From Biomphalaria glabrata (Eukaryota; Mollusca; Gastropoda; Planorbidae), in contig NC_074725.1 of the NCBI RefSeq assembly GCF_947242115.1, positions 9,586,011-9,650,010 of the forward strand: DNA of 64,000 nt. Direction: 5' to 3'. The translations under genes were made by a program, and so were the position numbers. Every line of letters starts with the position of its first letter. Within the stretch, counting starts at the first letter, position 1. Shown piece by piece: positions 22,790 through 34,125 of this stretch. The notes under the pieces were generated by a model that was given only the letters and a program-made list of their open reading frames with translations, did not search any database and was not told the origin of the DNA.

Positions 22790-24241
22790 GCCACTTCATA
22801 TTGTTGTTGATAGTCTTGTTACATGGTATAACATGGTATAACATGGTATAACGTAATATAACTCGTTGGTCTATAACAATTCTTCTGTCTCTAATTGAAT
22901 TACTTTACTTGACGCTTTTAACAGATAAGAACTGTTTAGATCTACTCGAAATGTCTTCGATGCAGTATTTTGCTGTTAATTAGAGTGGGTGGGTGGAGAC
23001 TAGGGAAAGAAACCGAAGTGGTGGTACATGACAAAAAAAGCCAATATTCTATGACCTCCTTCAGATGCAAAGTATGGATTATCTAATAGAAATAGAATGA
23101 ATGCCTGGCCATTAGCTATTGTCAGAACTATGTCTCTGTACAAAGTGTTAGAAAAAAAAAACTAGACTAATTAAGAACACCTTTGAATTAAATTATACAT
23201 CTCTCAACCTTTGCACTGAATGAAAAAAAAAATCCCTTTCACATTAACATCGTATTTGTTAAAGCTTTCTTTTAATGAATAATCACAGACGCGTCGTCAG
23301 AGAGTGTACATGCTATAATTACTAACCGCCTGTGTGTTGAAACAAAATTGTAGGTCTGTACTTAACATTTAAATACCTACTTATTTCATTGATCGAGGCA
23401 AGACTTATTAAAAGAAACACCGCACTTATAAAATTAATGTATGAAATCTTGGCACTAGTGAGACCAGACCAGAAAAAGCATAAAATAAAAATAAAAACTT
23501 ATCGGCTAAAATAGTTTACAATGGACATTTATGGAACATTGAAGTAACACAACATACCAAGTTCAACTCTGCTAGAACATTAAACATTTCATGTAATTAC
23601 AAGATGAGTTGTTCAGAAACAGTTGATGTCATTAGACGATTAGGCGAGCTCTAGCCTCCTGGTTCTATTAACAGAAAGCAGGAGACTTAGTCCAACAAAG
23701 TTTAATCAATTTGCGTATCTTATCTTATCCTATCTTATAAGTTTCAGGCGTTACTTCAAAAAAAAAATAAAGTCAATTACATCCTAAGCGAATATATGTG
23801 TCAATCTATTCATACATGTTAATCAAAGATTAAGTTGCTGGTTTTCCCGGCTGATTCAGGCGGCTCTTGCTCTAATGGCACTAGAGAAGAAGAGTCAATT
23901 GTATGAATTTTAAATTTGTCTAAGCATTTGGAATGTGCCTTTATCTTTGTGTCTTTCTGAGTATTTTATTAGGTTTTGTTTTTGTATTTGTATATTTTGT
24001 TTGAGTGTTTTATGTATTATTGCTACTTTATTTTTTAGTCTTCTGTCCCAAGGCGTCTCTAAATTAGGTGATTTTACTAAAGGTGTTATTCTTATCAAAT
24101 GTGAATATTTGATTGTTATAACTCTTACTGCTCTATTTTGTTTCTGTTCTAGTTGTTTTTTTTTAAATGTTTTCTTAAATTAGCCTTATATCATAATGTT
24201 ATCAAAGTCAACTACTAAAAGGCTTGTTTAGGTTTGATCAT

Positions 24242-24243
<2 letters not shown>
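22790..24243. other. Intergenic, nothing definite
   Basis: Includes a triplicated ACATGGTATA at about 22822-22850 and short TTATCTTATCC repeats at 23720. No gene recognised. Confidence 0.4.

Positions 24244-24307
<64 letters not shown>
24244..24307 (+). repeat. (TA)n microsatellite
   Basis: About 32 uninterrupted TA dinucleotides. Confidence 0.97.
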
Positions 24308-24311
<4 letters not shown>

Positions 24312-24504
24312 AAATAGAATGCACTTTACACTAACACCATAATATATATACATGTATTTGTGTAGAGCGCTTGTTGCTGACTTAATCCTTTCCATTTGTA
24401 GGAAGAATGGAAATATATTTCTATCATTTTAGTTTTATAATTTTGGATTTTCCTAGAGAATAGAACCAAATCACATTCTTACCCGAAATTCATTTGGAAC
24501 GGCG

Positions 24505-24598
24505 AGGTATGGCGGTGTGGTTTGGGCAGGGTTCAAACCCGTTCCATTAATATTACACTCTAGAGAGCATACGACCAGGCAGCCACCATACCTTCGAA
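24505..24598 (-). mobile_element. tRNA-derived SINE family 2, 5' part
   Basis: Reverse orientation: GGCAGGGTTCAAACCCG (B box) and CGACCAGGCAGCCACCATACC. Same head as the copies at 28305 and 52425. Confidence 0.75.
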
Positions 24599-24624
24599 TT
24601 TAATAAACGTATATCACTTTCGTT

Positions 24625-24690
24625 TTTCAATGTTATAGCATTCTTAGTGCAATGGGGTTCAATCTCTTCTCTGGTTATACGGGGAAAGGA
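24625..24690 (-). mobile_element. SINE family 3 fragment
   Basis: TGTTATAGCATTCTTAGTGCAATGGGGTTCAATCTCTTCT resembles the 3' portion of family-3 SINEs at 50.1 and 59.85 kb. Confidence 0.45.
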
Positions 24691-24964
24691 GGTTTCTGTG
24701 GAAAGGCTGCCGTTCGCACAGCATTAACAACTTACAGTGAGTCGAAACTAAGTTTAAAATTCCAGTCACTTTGATAGACAGCCAAGACGTTTATGTCTTA
24801 CATCCACAGGGCCCTTTCTTTAAAGCGATCAACGAAAAGAAATATTTTTAAAAAATGAAACAAACAGTAGGAAATCATATCATTTAAATGGACATAGCCA
24901 GGGAGTTAGCGGTTCAAATCCATCCACCACCCAGAAATAAAAATGTTATAGAAGTGCCTCATTA

Positions 24965-25180
24965 TAATGATTAACATGCACGACTAGATTGACACATGAA
25001 ATGCGTAGGACGTAATAATCTTCATTTTAAAATAACGTCTGTAATAATAGTAATATAAGATAAGATAAGATAAAATAATATTAATAATATAATATAATAT
25101 AATATAAGATAAGATAAGATAAGATAAGATAAGATAAGATAAGATAAGATAAGATGAGATGAGATGAGATAAGATATAAT
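24965..25180 (+). repeat. Dispersed repeat ending in (GATAA)n
   Basis: ATGCGTAGGACGTAATAATC, then TAACGTCTGTAATAATA and about 20 GATAA/ATAAT units. The same head and tail occur at 44245-44335 and 49950-50045. A pentanucleotide tail is typical of some retroposed elements. It lies just upstream of R1. Confidence 0.7.
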
Positions 25181-25240
25181 TGTTCACCTGCTATTACATG
25201 TTTTCAGGACACATGTCTCTTAAATTTCGTCTTTGGTGTA

Positions 25241-28021
25241 ATGACTACTGGAATGACTACTGACCTGAGCCTTGGGCTGACCAGCACGTCAGTGTCGAGT
25301 CTCGGTCCGTCTAGCTCAAGCGAAGGCAGCTCCTTGCAGCTGATCATTGTGGATCTGGGCACAGCTGTAGTCTTCAGAGTTTTCAACATCCTGCTCAGCA
25401 CTTTTGTCATTGGTGTGATTAGTCTGTTGGGGTTAATGTCTAACACCGTTACAATTGTGGTGCTGTCTCATCAAGGTACTGTTACATCAATTATATGCAT
25501 TTCGCAGTTTACTTTTAAAAAAAAAAAATTTGTTAAATCCTACTACGAGTTTTAAATGCACATTATTTTATTTTTACTTATGGCAATGTCGTTTTTATAT
25601 TCAACTATAAAACTAAATTTTCTTTATAATCAGAAGGTGATAATAAAAAATATTTTTTAACAGTAAAAGCTTATCTAAAGGTGTTATGACAGGATTAGGA
25701 AATAGGTATTTGTTTCGGTAATAAGGGGAAAGTTTTTACTTAGCGACGATGACGTGATATAACTTTTAAAAAATTAGAACTCTCTAAGAGACGCTAAAAA
25801 AACAAGACGCTTCTCTTATCACAGTAGAAATAAGGATTTTATAGACGGATAATAATAGATGGCATTCGACGGTTCCCTTCTTGAGTATTAAAAGTGTTTG
25901 TTGTTCAACACTAGCGTCGACTACCTATATCGATTGTTTCGACCTTTCGCCGGTGTTACTGAATTACTGTGGAGTATTACTTCCTGTTCATCCTGCTTAT
26001 ATCCGTCACCGCGGAAGAGTCGTAACACTTATCTAAAGGGAAGAAGAATTCCAAAAAGATCAGCCATTTCTCAATAGTGTAAGATTAATTTTCCCTTTTC
26101 GACGTCAAACAAAATTAATTACTACTATTTAATTAACTAACTGGTTAACTTTTTTGATTGATCTTTTGTTTTAGTAACGCCATTGTTGTGGTCATTTTTT
26201 TCCTTTAATTTTCAATGACAATAAAATATGCATTTTTTAGTTTATTATATAATTTCTACATAAGTCGGTATGGATTTTTTTTTAATGTATCCAACATACA
26301 ACATTGTGATATGCATCTCCGTCGTCTGTGAAAACCCTGCCTATATAGTTGAACTTCAAAATCTGTATGCCCAATGTATGCTCTGTATGCCCAATGTATG
26401 CTCTGTATTCCCAATGTGTGCTCTGTATGCCCAATGTTGACGGGGGTACTAGATCACATGTTTGTAGTCTACATGCTTAACTTTGGTTTATCAAGATTAA
26501 TCAGGAGGCCGATGTGGAAGGCGTCTCAATCGAAGCTCTCCGTCGCCTCCCGCATGCATCTAATTGTACTCCCGAGGAATTTCGGATCGTCTGCAAAGTC
26601 CATGTCCGTCAGTCAGTTTGGTTCCCGCCTTGGGACATCGAATGCTGCCTGTTTTGTTGTTGTTGTGTTTTTTTTTCCAGCAGAAAGAGAAACGTCTATT
26701 CTGAATTTAAAACTAGATCCGCCGCAGGACGAAAATCCGTTCATAATTAGTGAGATCTTGAAACTCCGATTTTTTTAAAACTTTTTTTTCTGACAACTGG
26801 AGTCTAGAATAAATTCGGTAGACGCGGGCTAGCTACAACATGCTAAAATTGTTTTTAATGCTACGGATGTTATCCTTAAAAGAATTTCAGCTATGTGTGT
26901 AAAATTGTATGCTTGGATTTAAGTATAGATAAGAGTTAGAAGTCATCTTTAAATTTCACTAATAACATTTTTTAAGTCATCTTTAAATTTCACTAATAAC
27001 ATTTTTTTTTTGAAGTCATCTTTAAATTTCACTAATAACAATTTTTTTTTGAAGTCATCTTTAAATTTCACTAATAACATTTTTTTTTGAAGTCATCTTT
27101 AAATTTCACTAATAACAATTTTTTTTTGTATCTCCCACAGTGAATGAAAGCATTAATATCGTTTTCCTAGGCATGGCTATATCTGACTTGTGTGTTGATA
27201 TTCTCTCAGTATGGTACACCGTGGCTTGCAGCATCAACGAGTCCAATCCGCCAAACTTTCCATTCGAGCCTCTCAGCTTCCTTGTCATGACGGCAATAAT
27301 CCCCAAAATGTTCTTCGTCTACTCCACCTGCTGGCTGACAGCTCTTGTGGCAATCATCCGATGTCTCTGTGTTGTGCTGCCCTTTAAGGTCGGCGTCCTT
27401 TTTACTCCCAGAAGAACGGCCATTCTGACCTTTGGTCTATTTTTCATCTTTGTCTTCTGCTACTCCACGGCCTACTTCCGGAATGAGTTTGTTCTGGTTT
27501 TCTTTCCGGAAGTCAATGCCTCATTGTACATCATGGTGGAACTTTCCAAAGGGGTTCTCATCGACGACATGGTATACTATTTAGGTTTTGTTGCTTTGCC
27601 CATGGTCAACATGTTCATTGTCATCTGCTGCACGCTCATCCTAGTCATCAAGGTCAAGGCCTCGGTGAACTGGCGAAACAAAGCTCAATCAGGCAAATCG
27701 TTTTCGAAGGAGAAAAAATCTGTCCCTGTCACCGGAAGAGAGTCGGTCACAAAAGAAGGGAAGCTAACCAAAATGGTCGTCACTATCACGTCAGTCTTCA
27801 TCGCCTGCAACATGCCAAACAACTTAGTTATAATGGCGCGCATGTTTGAACCGGAATTCTCAGAGCGAGGCAAATACCAGTTTGTCTTCATCATGATTCA
27901 CGGTATAATGTACATCTTAGAAACAGTGAACTCTAGTGTTAGTGTGCTAATTTTTTACAACATGAGTTCAAAATTTAAGTCTGAGTTTAATAGAATCTTT
28001 CAATTTTTATTTCAGGTATAG
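25241..28021 (+). CDS. R1: rhodopsin-like 7TM receptor, candidate chemosensory (371 aa)
   Basis: Exons 25241-25475 and 27141-28021, phase-1 junction (CATCAAG/GTACTG, CTCCCACAG/TGAAT), giving SHQ-VNESINIV. TM1 FRVFNILLSTFVIGVISLLG-LMSN; TM2 SINIVFLGMAISDLCVDILS with the TM2 aspartate; TM3 STCWLTALVAIIRCLCVVLP, where IRC stands at the DRY position; TM4 ILTFGLFFIFVFCYSTAYF; ECL2 with NAS and no cysteine; TM5 LGFVALPMVNMFIVICCTLI; basic ICL3; TM6 MVVTITSVFIACNMPNNLVI; TM7 MYILETVNSSVSVLIFY, with NSSVx4FY in place of NPxxY. The ATG lies 33 bases after a TTTTCAG acceptor. It belongs to the lineage-expanded gastropod receptors proposed as chemosensory and distantly like FMRFamide-receptor types; the ligand is unknown. 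Looks intact. Confidence 0.9.
26360..26440 (+). repeat. ~20-bp tandem repeat GTATGCCCAATGTATGCTCT
   Basis: About four imperfect copies inside the R1 intron. Confidence 0.85.
26440..26695 (-). mobile_element. LINE reverse-transcriptase fragment
   Basis: The minus strand, across frames, gives MDFADDPKFL (the F/YADD catalytic box), then REATESFD and GLLINLDKPKLSM, the typical ADD-x-AFL ... ASxxFGLxINLxKTKVM segment of a LINE RT. Broken; lies in the R1 intron. Confidence 0.65.
26941..27127 (+). repeat. 34-39-bp repeat, five copies, abutting the R1 exon-2 acceptor
   Basis: Units start at 26941, 26975, 27014, 27053 and 27091. Each is AGTCATCTTTAAATTTCACT-AATAACA followed by a T-run. The last unit runs directly into GTATCTCCCACAG. 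R3 has one copy of the same segment at the corresponding place (48380-48434), so R1 has multiplied its own branch-site/polypyrimidine region. Confidence 0.9.
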
Positions 28022-28300
28022 ACATGTCCATCAGGAGCGTTAAATACGGGTTAGGGGCCCCGAATTTTTAGACCAACGCCCATATTTGTTTTTAGTTTCC
28101 ACTTTTCCTAGTCACAAATGATTTATTTATATATATATATTTATTATTTATTTTTCTGCTTTTTTTTCTTTGAATAGATTATATAGAATATCCCTGGATC
28201 TATCTCCCCTTCACATTCTGTAAATTTAGGCACTTCGATGACCGTGTCCTGTACTTTTCTTGCTAGAGATTATCTTCAATCGTCAACGCTGTATTAAGAC
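28022..28300 (+). other. R1 3' flank, shared with R3
   Basis: GACATGTCCATCAGGA, (A)TACGGGTTAGGG and CACTTCGATGACC recur after the R3 stop at 49316-49520, so the duplicated unit included 3'-UTR sequence. Confidence 0.6.
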
Positions 28301-28304
28301 TCAA

Positions 28305-28490
28305 AAATGTTTGTAAAATGTTTTACATGTTTCGGATGTTCCTTCAGAGTTGAAGATAGTTTACTTCCTAGTTCAAACCTCCCGCAGGACGACGGGGGAT
28401 GGGAGCGGGCAGGGTTTGAACCCTCGACCGTCGATAAATCCGAACGACAGTCCAGCGAGCAAACCGCACGACCAGGCAGCCATCCAAGGA
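28305..28490 (-). mobile_element. SINE family 2, near full length
   Basis: Reverse orientation: GTTTTACATGTTTCGGATGT and TCCTTCAGAGTTGAAG (3' tail), then ACTTCCTAGTTCAAACCTCC, B box GGGTTTGAACCCTCGAC, and head CGCACGACCAGGCAGCCATCC. Confidence 0.85.
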
Positions 28491-28499
28491 TTCCCCGCG

Positions 28500-30040
28500 C
28501 TTTTACACCAGCGTAGCTCATTTCTTTTCTGCCTCGATAGAGAACAACATCGGACAGATAAGTTAACTTAAGACTATTTTGTGTTAATTGTTTATCATTG
28601 TTTTGTTTGTTTTGTAGCTGATGAAGGCCTCGCGGCCCAAACGTCGTTTGTTTAAATAGGTCCGGCAGGTTGACATAAATGCATGTTTTTCATATTTTCT
28701 ATAACACTGTATTAACTCGTATTTTCTGAAACAAACTTTAAAGACATTGTTGTAACATTCTACTAGTACAGTTACCCGTCTACTGCCTGGCCCACTTGTA
28801 CTTGTAGTTGGATCGTTGGACTGTATCTCCAAACACATTTGGGTGTCTTAGTTGTTAAAAATTTAAGGGAAAATAGTTATGTTGTTTTGAGTGTAGACGT
28901 AGTGCACCGTGTGACTATCTCCTTTATGAATGGATAAGTTCAGGATAACTCATGAACTAATGAACTTTTGGAAATTTGAATAAAATTTTATGCAACACAG
29001 CGCGAGTTTATGTAGTAAATTACACCTTGAAAAGATAATGAAAAATGTATTGTGACATCCATCTCTAGCTTTGAGCTAATGGTCTATTTATAATTATTAC
29101 GTCTAACATTTAGATGGATTATAAACTATACCAAGCCCCGCCTCTACATTCGTTTTACTAAGGATTCGTGTCAAAACCTTGCCGTTTGGCGACCCCTGAT
29201 ATATAAGACAACACTCTGCTCATCTTTGATCGCTATGGAAAAGCTTCATTAATACATTATTTTAGACTGTTTAATTAAGACTTCTTGGTAGAGAAACATT
29301 GAGAAAGACATAAAAATCAATGTACAATGAAAGAACTGTCAACTTCGAATGACACCACAAACATCAGACCAATTATCTTTTCTTTTAACTACATTACACA
29401 CAACTGCATAGTTTCACCGAAAAAAAAATATTCTCTATCACTTCAGCATACTGCTAGTAGGAAGATTTAATTTATCGATCTCGTATTGATTTATCCTTCA
29501 GCAATTGTCAGAACGCGCAGACGGTCATTATTTACTTTCTCTTTATGTTGTAGAGTTATTAGGTCGATAGTGGATATAATACGTACCTAATTTATTTAAG
29601 ACTTATCAAAAGTAACGCAAGTTTAAGGACAGGACAAATAATCACAAGTCAAACCATATTAACACAAGTTTCTAATATTACAATTAAAATAACTTTGAAC
29701 TAATATTTTAAAATAGTGAAATGTAGACACGAAAAAAAATGTAAAAGCTATTTTAAAAGTTACTCAATTAAATACTCGAATGCTCCAGTGTGCTATATTT
29801 CTTATTACACACAATAGACTACATGTGATTTAAGATTGTGAGGTTTTAATTTAAGCATTTTTAACTTAGTTTTATGGAAGACGAGTTCAACAAGTAAATT
29901 AAACTTATAATCCTTCACGTTTTAACAACTACATAAAATATGAACAAAAGAATGTAGCTGAGCAATTAAGATGTGAAATATACATGGAGCACATCAAAAT
30001 GCGGATGTTAGGACAATAGTGTATTTTTGTTTAAAAAGGC
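28500..30040. other. Intergenic, nothing definite
   Basis: GATGAAGGCCTCGCGGCCCAAACG at 28620 looks like a repeat-associated motif but I cannot classify it. The rest is AT-rich without genes. Confidence 0.4.
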
Positions 30041-30044
30041 GTTC

Positions 30045-30255
30045 TTTTTTTTTTCAGCGGCCCCCGAAAGGGGAAGAGACGATATTAGTTTTGTGTGGCC
30101 TGTCTGTCTGTCCGTCCGTCTATCAGTCCGTCCGTCCGTCCCGTTTAGATCTCAAAAACTAGAAGAGAAAATGAAAATAGGACATCATGATATTTTAGAT
30201 CATTCAAAGTTCTGGTGCAACGGCTACTTTTTTCTTTTCCGAAAGTGAACCATCT
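30045..30255 (+). repeat. Dispersed element with GCCCCCGAAAGGGGAA motif, second copy
   Basis: Starts TTTTTTCAGCGGCCCCCGAA, continues AGACGATATTAGTTTTGTGT and a (GTCC)n stretch, and ends near TTTTCCGAAAGTGAACCA. Homologous to 18300-18560 on the opposite strand. Confidence 0.6.
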
Positions 30256-30679
30256 AATTTTTTAAATTATCTATGCAAGCAAATTTTTCAAAACAATACA
30301 CCACTTTTCAATGAAAAACTTTAGGGGAGGTAAGTCTTTTAAAAAGGTCACAGACTTCTTTATTAATAAATTAAGCTTCATTCGCGCATTGATGCCAAAA
30401 AAATTTGCATCTAAGGTCACAATGGAAAAAGTATCAATGGATCATTATAAAATAGATTTTTGAGTTTAAGTTTCCTCACAAACTCTCTTTGTAACCTTGT
30501 TTAGCTTAGACTTAATTCTACTTACAATAACATTTCGAATTTTAAGTAGGAAATTTTTTTTTTAACTTTTACTGCTCATTGTCTGATTCAAAATAACCAA
30601 GTGAATGCGTTGTTCAAATGTGTTCAATACCTGCATTTTTTTCTACATTTTGTCATATTTCTTTTCTATAGCATCTTTT

Positions 30680-33600
30680 ATGAACATATCACACTCAGTA
30701 CATTTTAGTTCAATCTCATGAACATAGCACGCTCAGTACAATTTGGTTCAATCTCATGAACATATCACGCTCAGTACAATTTGGTTCAATCTCATGAACA
30801 TATCACGCTCAGTACAATTTGGTTCAATCTCATGAACATATCACGCTCAGTACAATTTGGTTCAATCTCATGAACATATCACGCTCAGTACAATTTGGTT
30901 CAATCTCATGAACATATCACGCTCAGTACAATTTGGTTCAATCTCATGAACATATCACGCTCAGTACAATTTGGTTCAATCTCATGAACATATCACGCTG
31001 TGTACAATTTGGTTCAATCTCATGAACATATCACGCTGTGTACAATTTGGTTCAATCTCATGAACATATCACGCTGTGTACAATTTGGTTCAATCTCATG
31101 AACATGGCACGCTCAGTACAATTTGGTTCAATCTCATCACTCAGTACAATTTGGTTCAATCTCATCACTCAGTACAATTTGGTTCAATCACATCACTCAG
31201 TACACTTTGGTCCAATCTCATCACTCAGTACAATTTGGTCCAATCTCATCACTCAGTACAATTTGGTCCAATCTCATCACTCAGTACAATTTGGTCCAAT
31301 CTCATCACTCAGTTCAATTTGGTTCAATCTCATCACTCAGTACAATTTGGTTCAATCTCATGAACATATCACGCTCAGTACAATTTGGTTCAATCTCATG
31401 AACATATCACGCTCAGTACAATTTGGTTCAATCTCATGAACATAGAACGCTCAGTACAATTTGGTTCAATCTCATGAACATATCACGCTCAGTACAATTT
31501 GGTTCAATCTCATGAACATAGAACGCTCAGTACAATTTGGTTCAATCTCATGAACATGGCACGCTCAGTACAATTTGGTTCAATCTCATCACTCAGTACA
31601 ATTTGTTTCAATCTCATTACTCAGTACACTTTGGTTCAATCTCATCACTCAGTACAATTTGGTTCAATCTCATTACTCAGTACACTTTGGTTCAATCTCA
31701 TCACTCAGTACAATTTGTTTCAATCTCATTACTCAGTACACTTTGGTTCAATCTCATCACTCAGTACAATTTGGTTCAATCTCATTACTCAGTACACTTT
31801 GGTTCAATCTCATCACTCAGTACAATTTGGTTCAATCTCATCACTCAGTACACTTTGGTCCAATCTCATCACTCAGTACAATTTGGTTCAATCTCATCAC
31901 TCAGTACACTTTGGTTCAATCTCATCACTCAGTACACTTTGGTTCAATCTCATCACTCAGTACAATTTGTTTCAATCTCATCACTCAGTACACTTTGGTT
32001 CCATCTCATCACTCAGTACAATTTGGTTCAATCTCATCACTCAGTACAATTTGGTTCAATCTCATCACTCAGTACAATTTGGTTCAATCTCATCACTCAG
32101 TACAATTTGGTTCAATCTCATCACTCAGTACAATTTGGTTCAATCTCATCACTCAGTACAATTTGGTTCAATCTCATCACTCAGTACAATTTGGTTCAAT
32201 CTCATCACTCAGTACAATTTGGTCCAATCTCATCACTCAGTACTATTTGGTTCAATCTCATCACTCAGTACAATTTGGTTCAATCACATCACTCAGTACA
32301 ATTTTGTTCAATCTCATCACTCAGTACAATTTGGTTCAATCTCATCACTCAGTACAATTTGGTTCAATCTCATCACTCAGTACAATTTGGTTCAATCTCA
32401 TCACTCAGTACAATTTGGTCCAATCTCATCACTCAGTACAATTTGGTCCAATCTCATCACTCAGTACAATTTTGTTCAATCTCATCCCTCAGTACAATTT
32501 GGTTCAATCTCATCACTCAGTACAATTTTGTTCAATCTCATCACTCAGTACACTTTGGTTCAATCTCATCACTCAGTACTATTTGGTTCAATCTCATCAC
32601 TCAGTACAATTTGGTCCAATCTCATCACTCAGTACAATTTGGTTCAATCTCATCACTCAGTACAATTTGGTTCAATCTCATCACTCAGTACAATTTTGTT
32701 CAATCTCATCACTCAGTACACTTTGGTTCAATCTCATCACTCAGTACACTTTGGTCCAATCTCATCACTCAGTACAATTTGGTTCAATCTCATCACTCAG
32801 TACACTTTGGTCCAATCTCATCACTCAGTACACTTTGGTCCAATCTCATCACTCAGTACAATTTGGTCCAATCTCATCACTCAGTACAATTTGGTTCAAT
32901 CACATCACTCAGTACAATTTGGTTCAATCTCATCACTCAGTACTATTTGGTTCAATCTCATCACTCAGTACAATTTGGTCCAATCTCATCACTCAGTACA
33001 ATTTGGTTCAATCTCATCACTCAGTACAATTTGGTCCAATCACATCACTCAGTACAATTTGGTTCAATCTCATCACTCAGTACACTTTGGTTCAATCTCA
33101 TCACTCAGTACAATTTGGTTCAATCTCATCACTCAGTACAATTTGGTTCAATCTCATCACTCAGTACAATTTGGTTCAATCTCATCACTCAGTACAATTT
33201 TGTTCAATCTCATCACTCAGTACAATTTGGTTCAATCTCATCACTCAGTACAATTTGGTTCAATCTCATCACTCAGTACAATTTGGTTCAATCTCATCAC
33301 TCAGTACAATTTGGTTCAATCTCATCACTCAGTACAATTTGGTTCAATCTCATCACTCAGTACAATTTGGTTCAATCTCATCACTCAGTACACTTTGGTC
33401 CAATCTCATCACTCAGTACAATTTGGTCCAATCTCATCACTCAGTACAATTTGGTTCAATCACATCACTCAGTACAATTTGGTTCAATCTCATCACTCAG
33501 TACAATTTGGTCCAATCTCATCACTCAGTACAATTTGGTCCAATCTTATCACTCAGTGCACTTTGGTCCAATCTCATCACTCAGTACAATTTGGTCCAAT

Positions 33601-33990
33601 CTCATCACTCAGTACAATTTGGTTCAATCTCATCACTCAGTACAATTTGGTTCAATCACATCACTCAGTACAATTTGGTTCAATCTCATCACTCAGTACA
33701 ATTTGGTTCAATCACATCACTCAGTACAATTTGGTTCAATCTCATCACTCAGTACAATTTGGTTCAATATCATCACTCAGTACAATTTGGTTCAATCTCA
33801 TCACTCAGTACAATTTGGTTCAATCACATCACTCAGTACAATTTGGTTCAATCTCATCACTCAGTACAATTTGGTTCAATCTCATCACTCAGTACAATTT
33901 GGTTCAATCTCATCACTCAGTACAATTTGGTTCAATCTCATCACTCAGTACAATTTGGTTCAATCTCATCACTCAGTACAATTTGGTTCC
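30680..33990 (+). repeat. Large 28/38-bp minisatellite derived from a family-3 SINE
   Basis: About 110 units. The 38-bp form (TACAATTTGGTTCAATCTCA plus TGAACATATCACGCTCAG) dominates 30690-31130 and recurs at 31350-31575. The 28-bp form (the same start plus TCACTCAG) makes up the rest. The word TTTGGTCCAATCTCAT also occurs in the family-3 SINE at 59870, and the array runs straight into the remainder of such a SINE at 33990. All three plus-strand frames stay open for over 800 codons because no stop occurs in the unit; not a gene. Confidence 0.95.
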
Positions 33991-34125
33991 ATCTCTTCTG
34001 GTAGACGTTTTCCGTGTTCCCTTTAGGTGCTCAGCGAACACAATTCAGCTCCAGTCGGGTTTCGAACTCAAACCTTTAAGATACCTAGGCCAATTACACA
34101 CAAAAATACCAAAATAATAACATCA
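33990..34125 (-). mobile_element. SINE family 3, remainder beyond the minisatellite
   Basis: Reverse orientation: TTCCGTGTTCCCTTTAGGTGCTCAGCGAACAC, then GTCGGGTTTCGAACTC (B-box region). It matches 50190-50260 and 59920-59980. Its other end has become the minisatellite. Confidence 0.75.

Noticed and set aside
31499-34117. Frames of 809-872 codons in all three plus-strand registers
   Set aside because: They are translations of the stop-free 28-bp repeat; a 28-bp period shifts frame each unit, so all three frames give the same peptide cycle. No exon signals.
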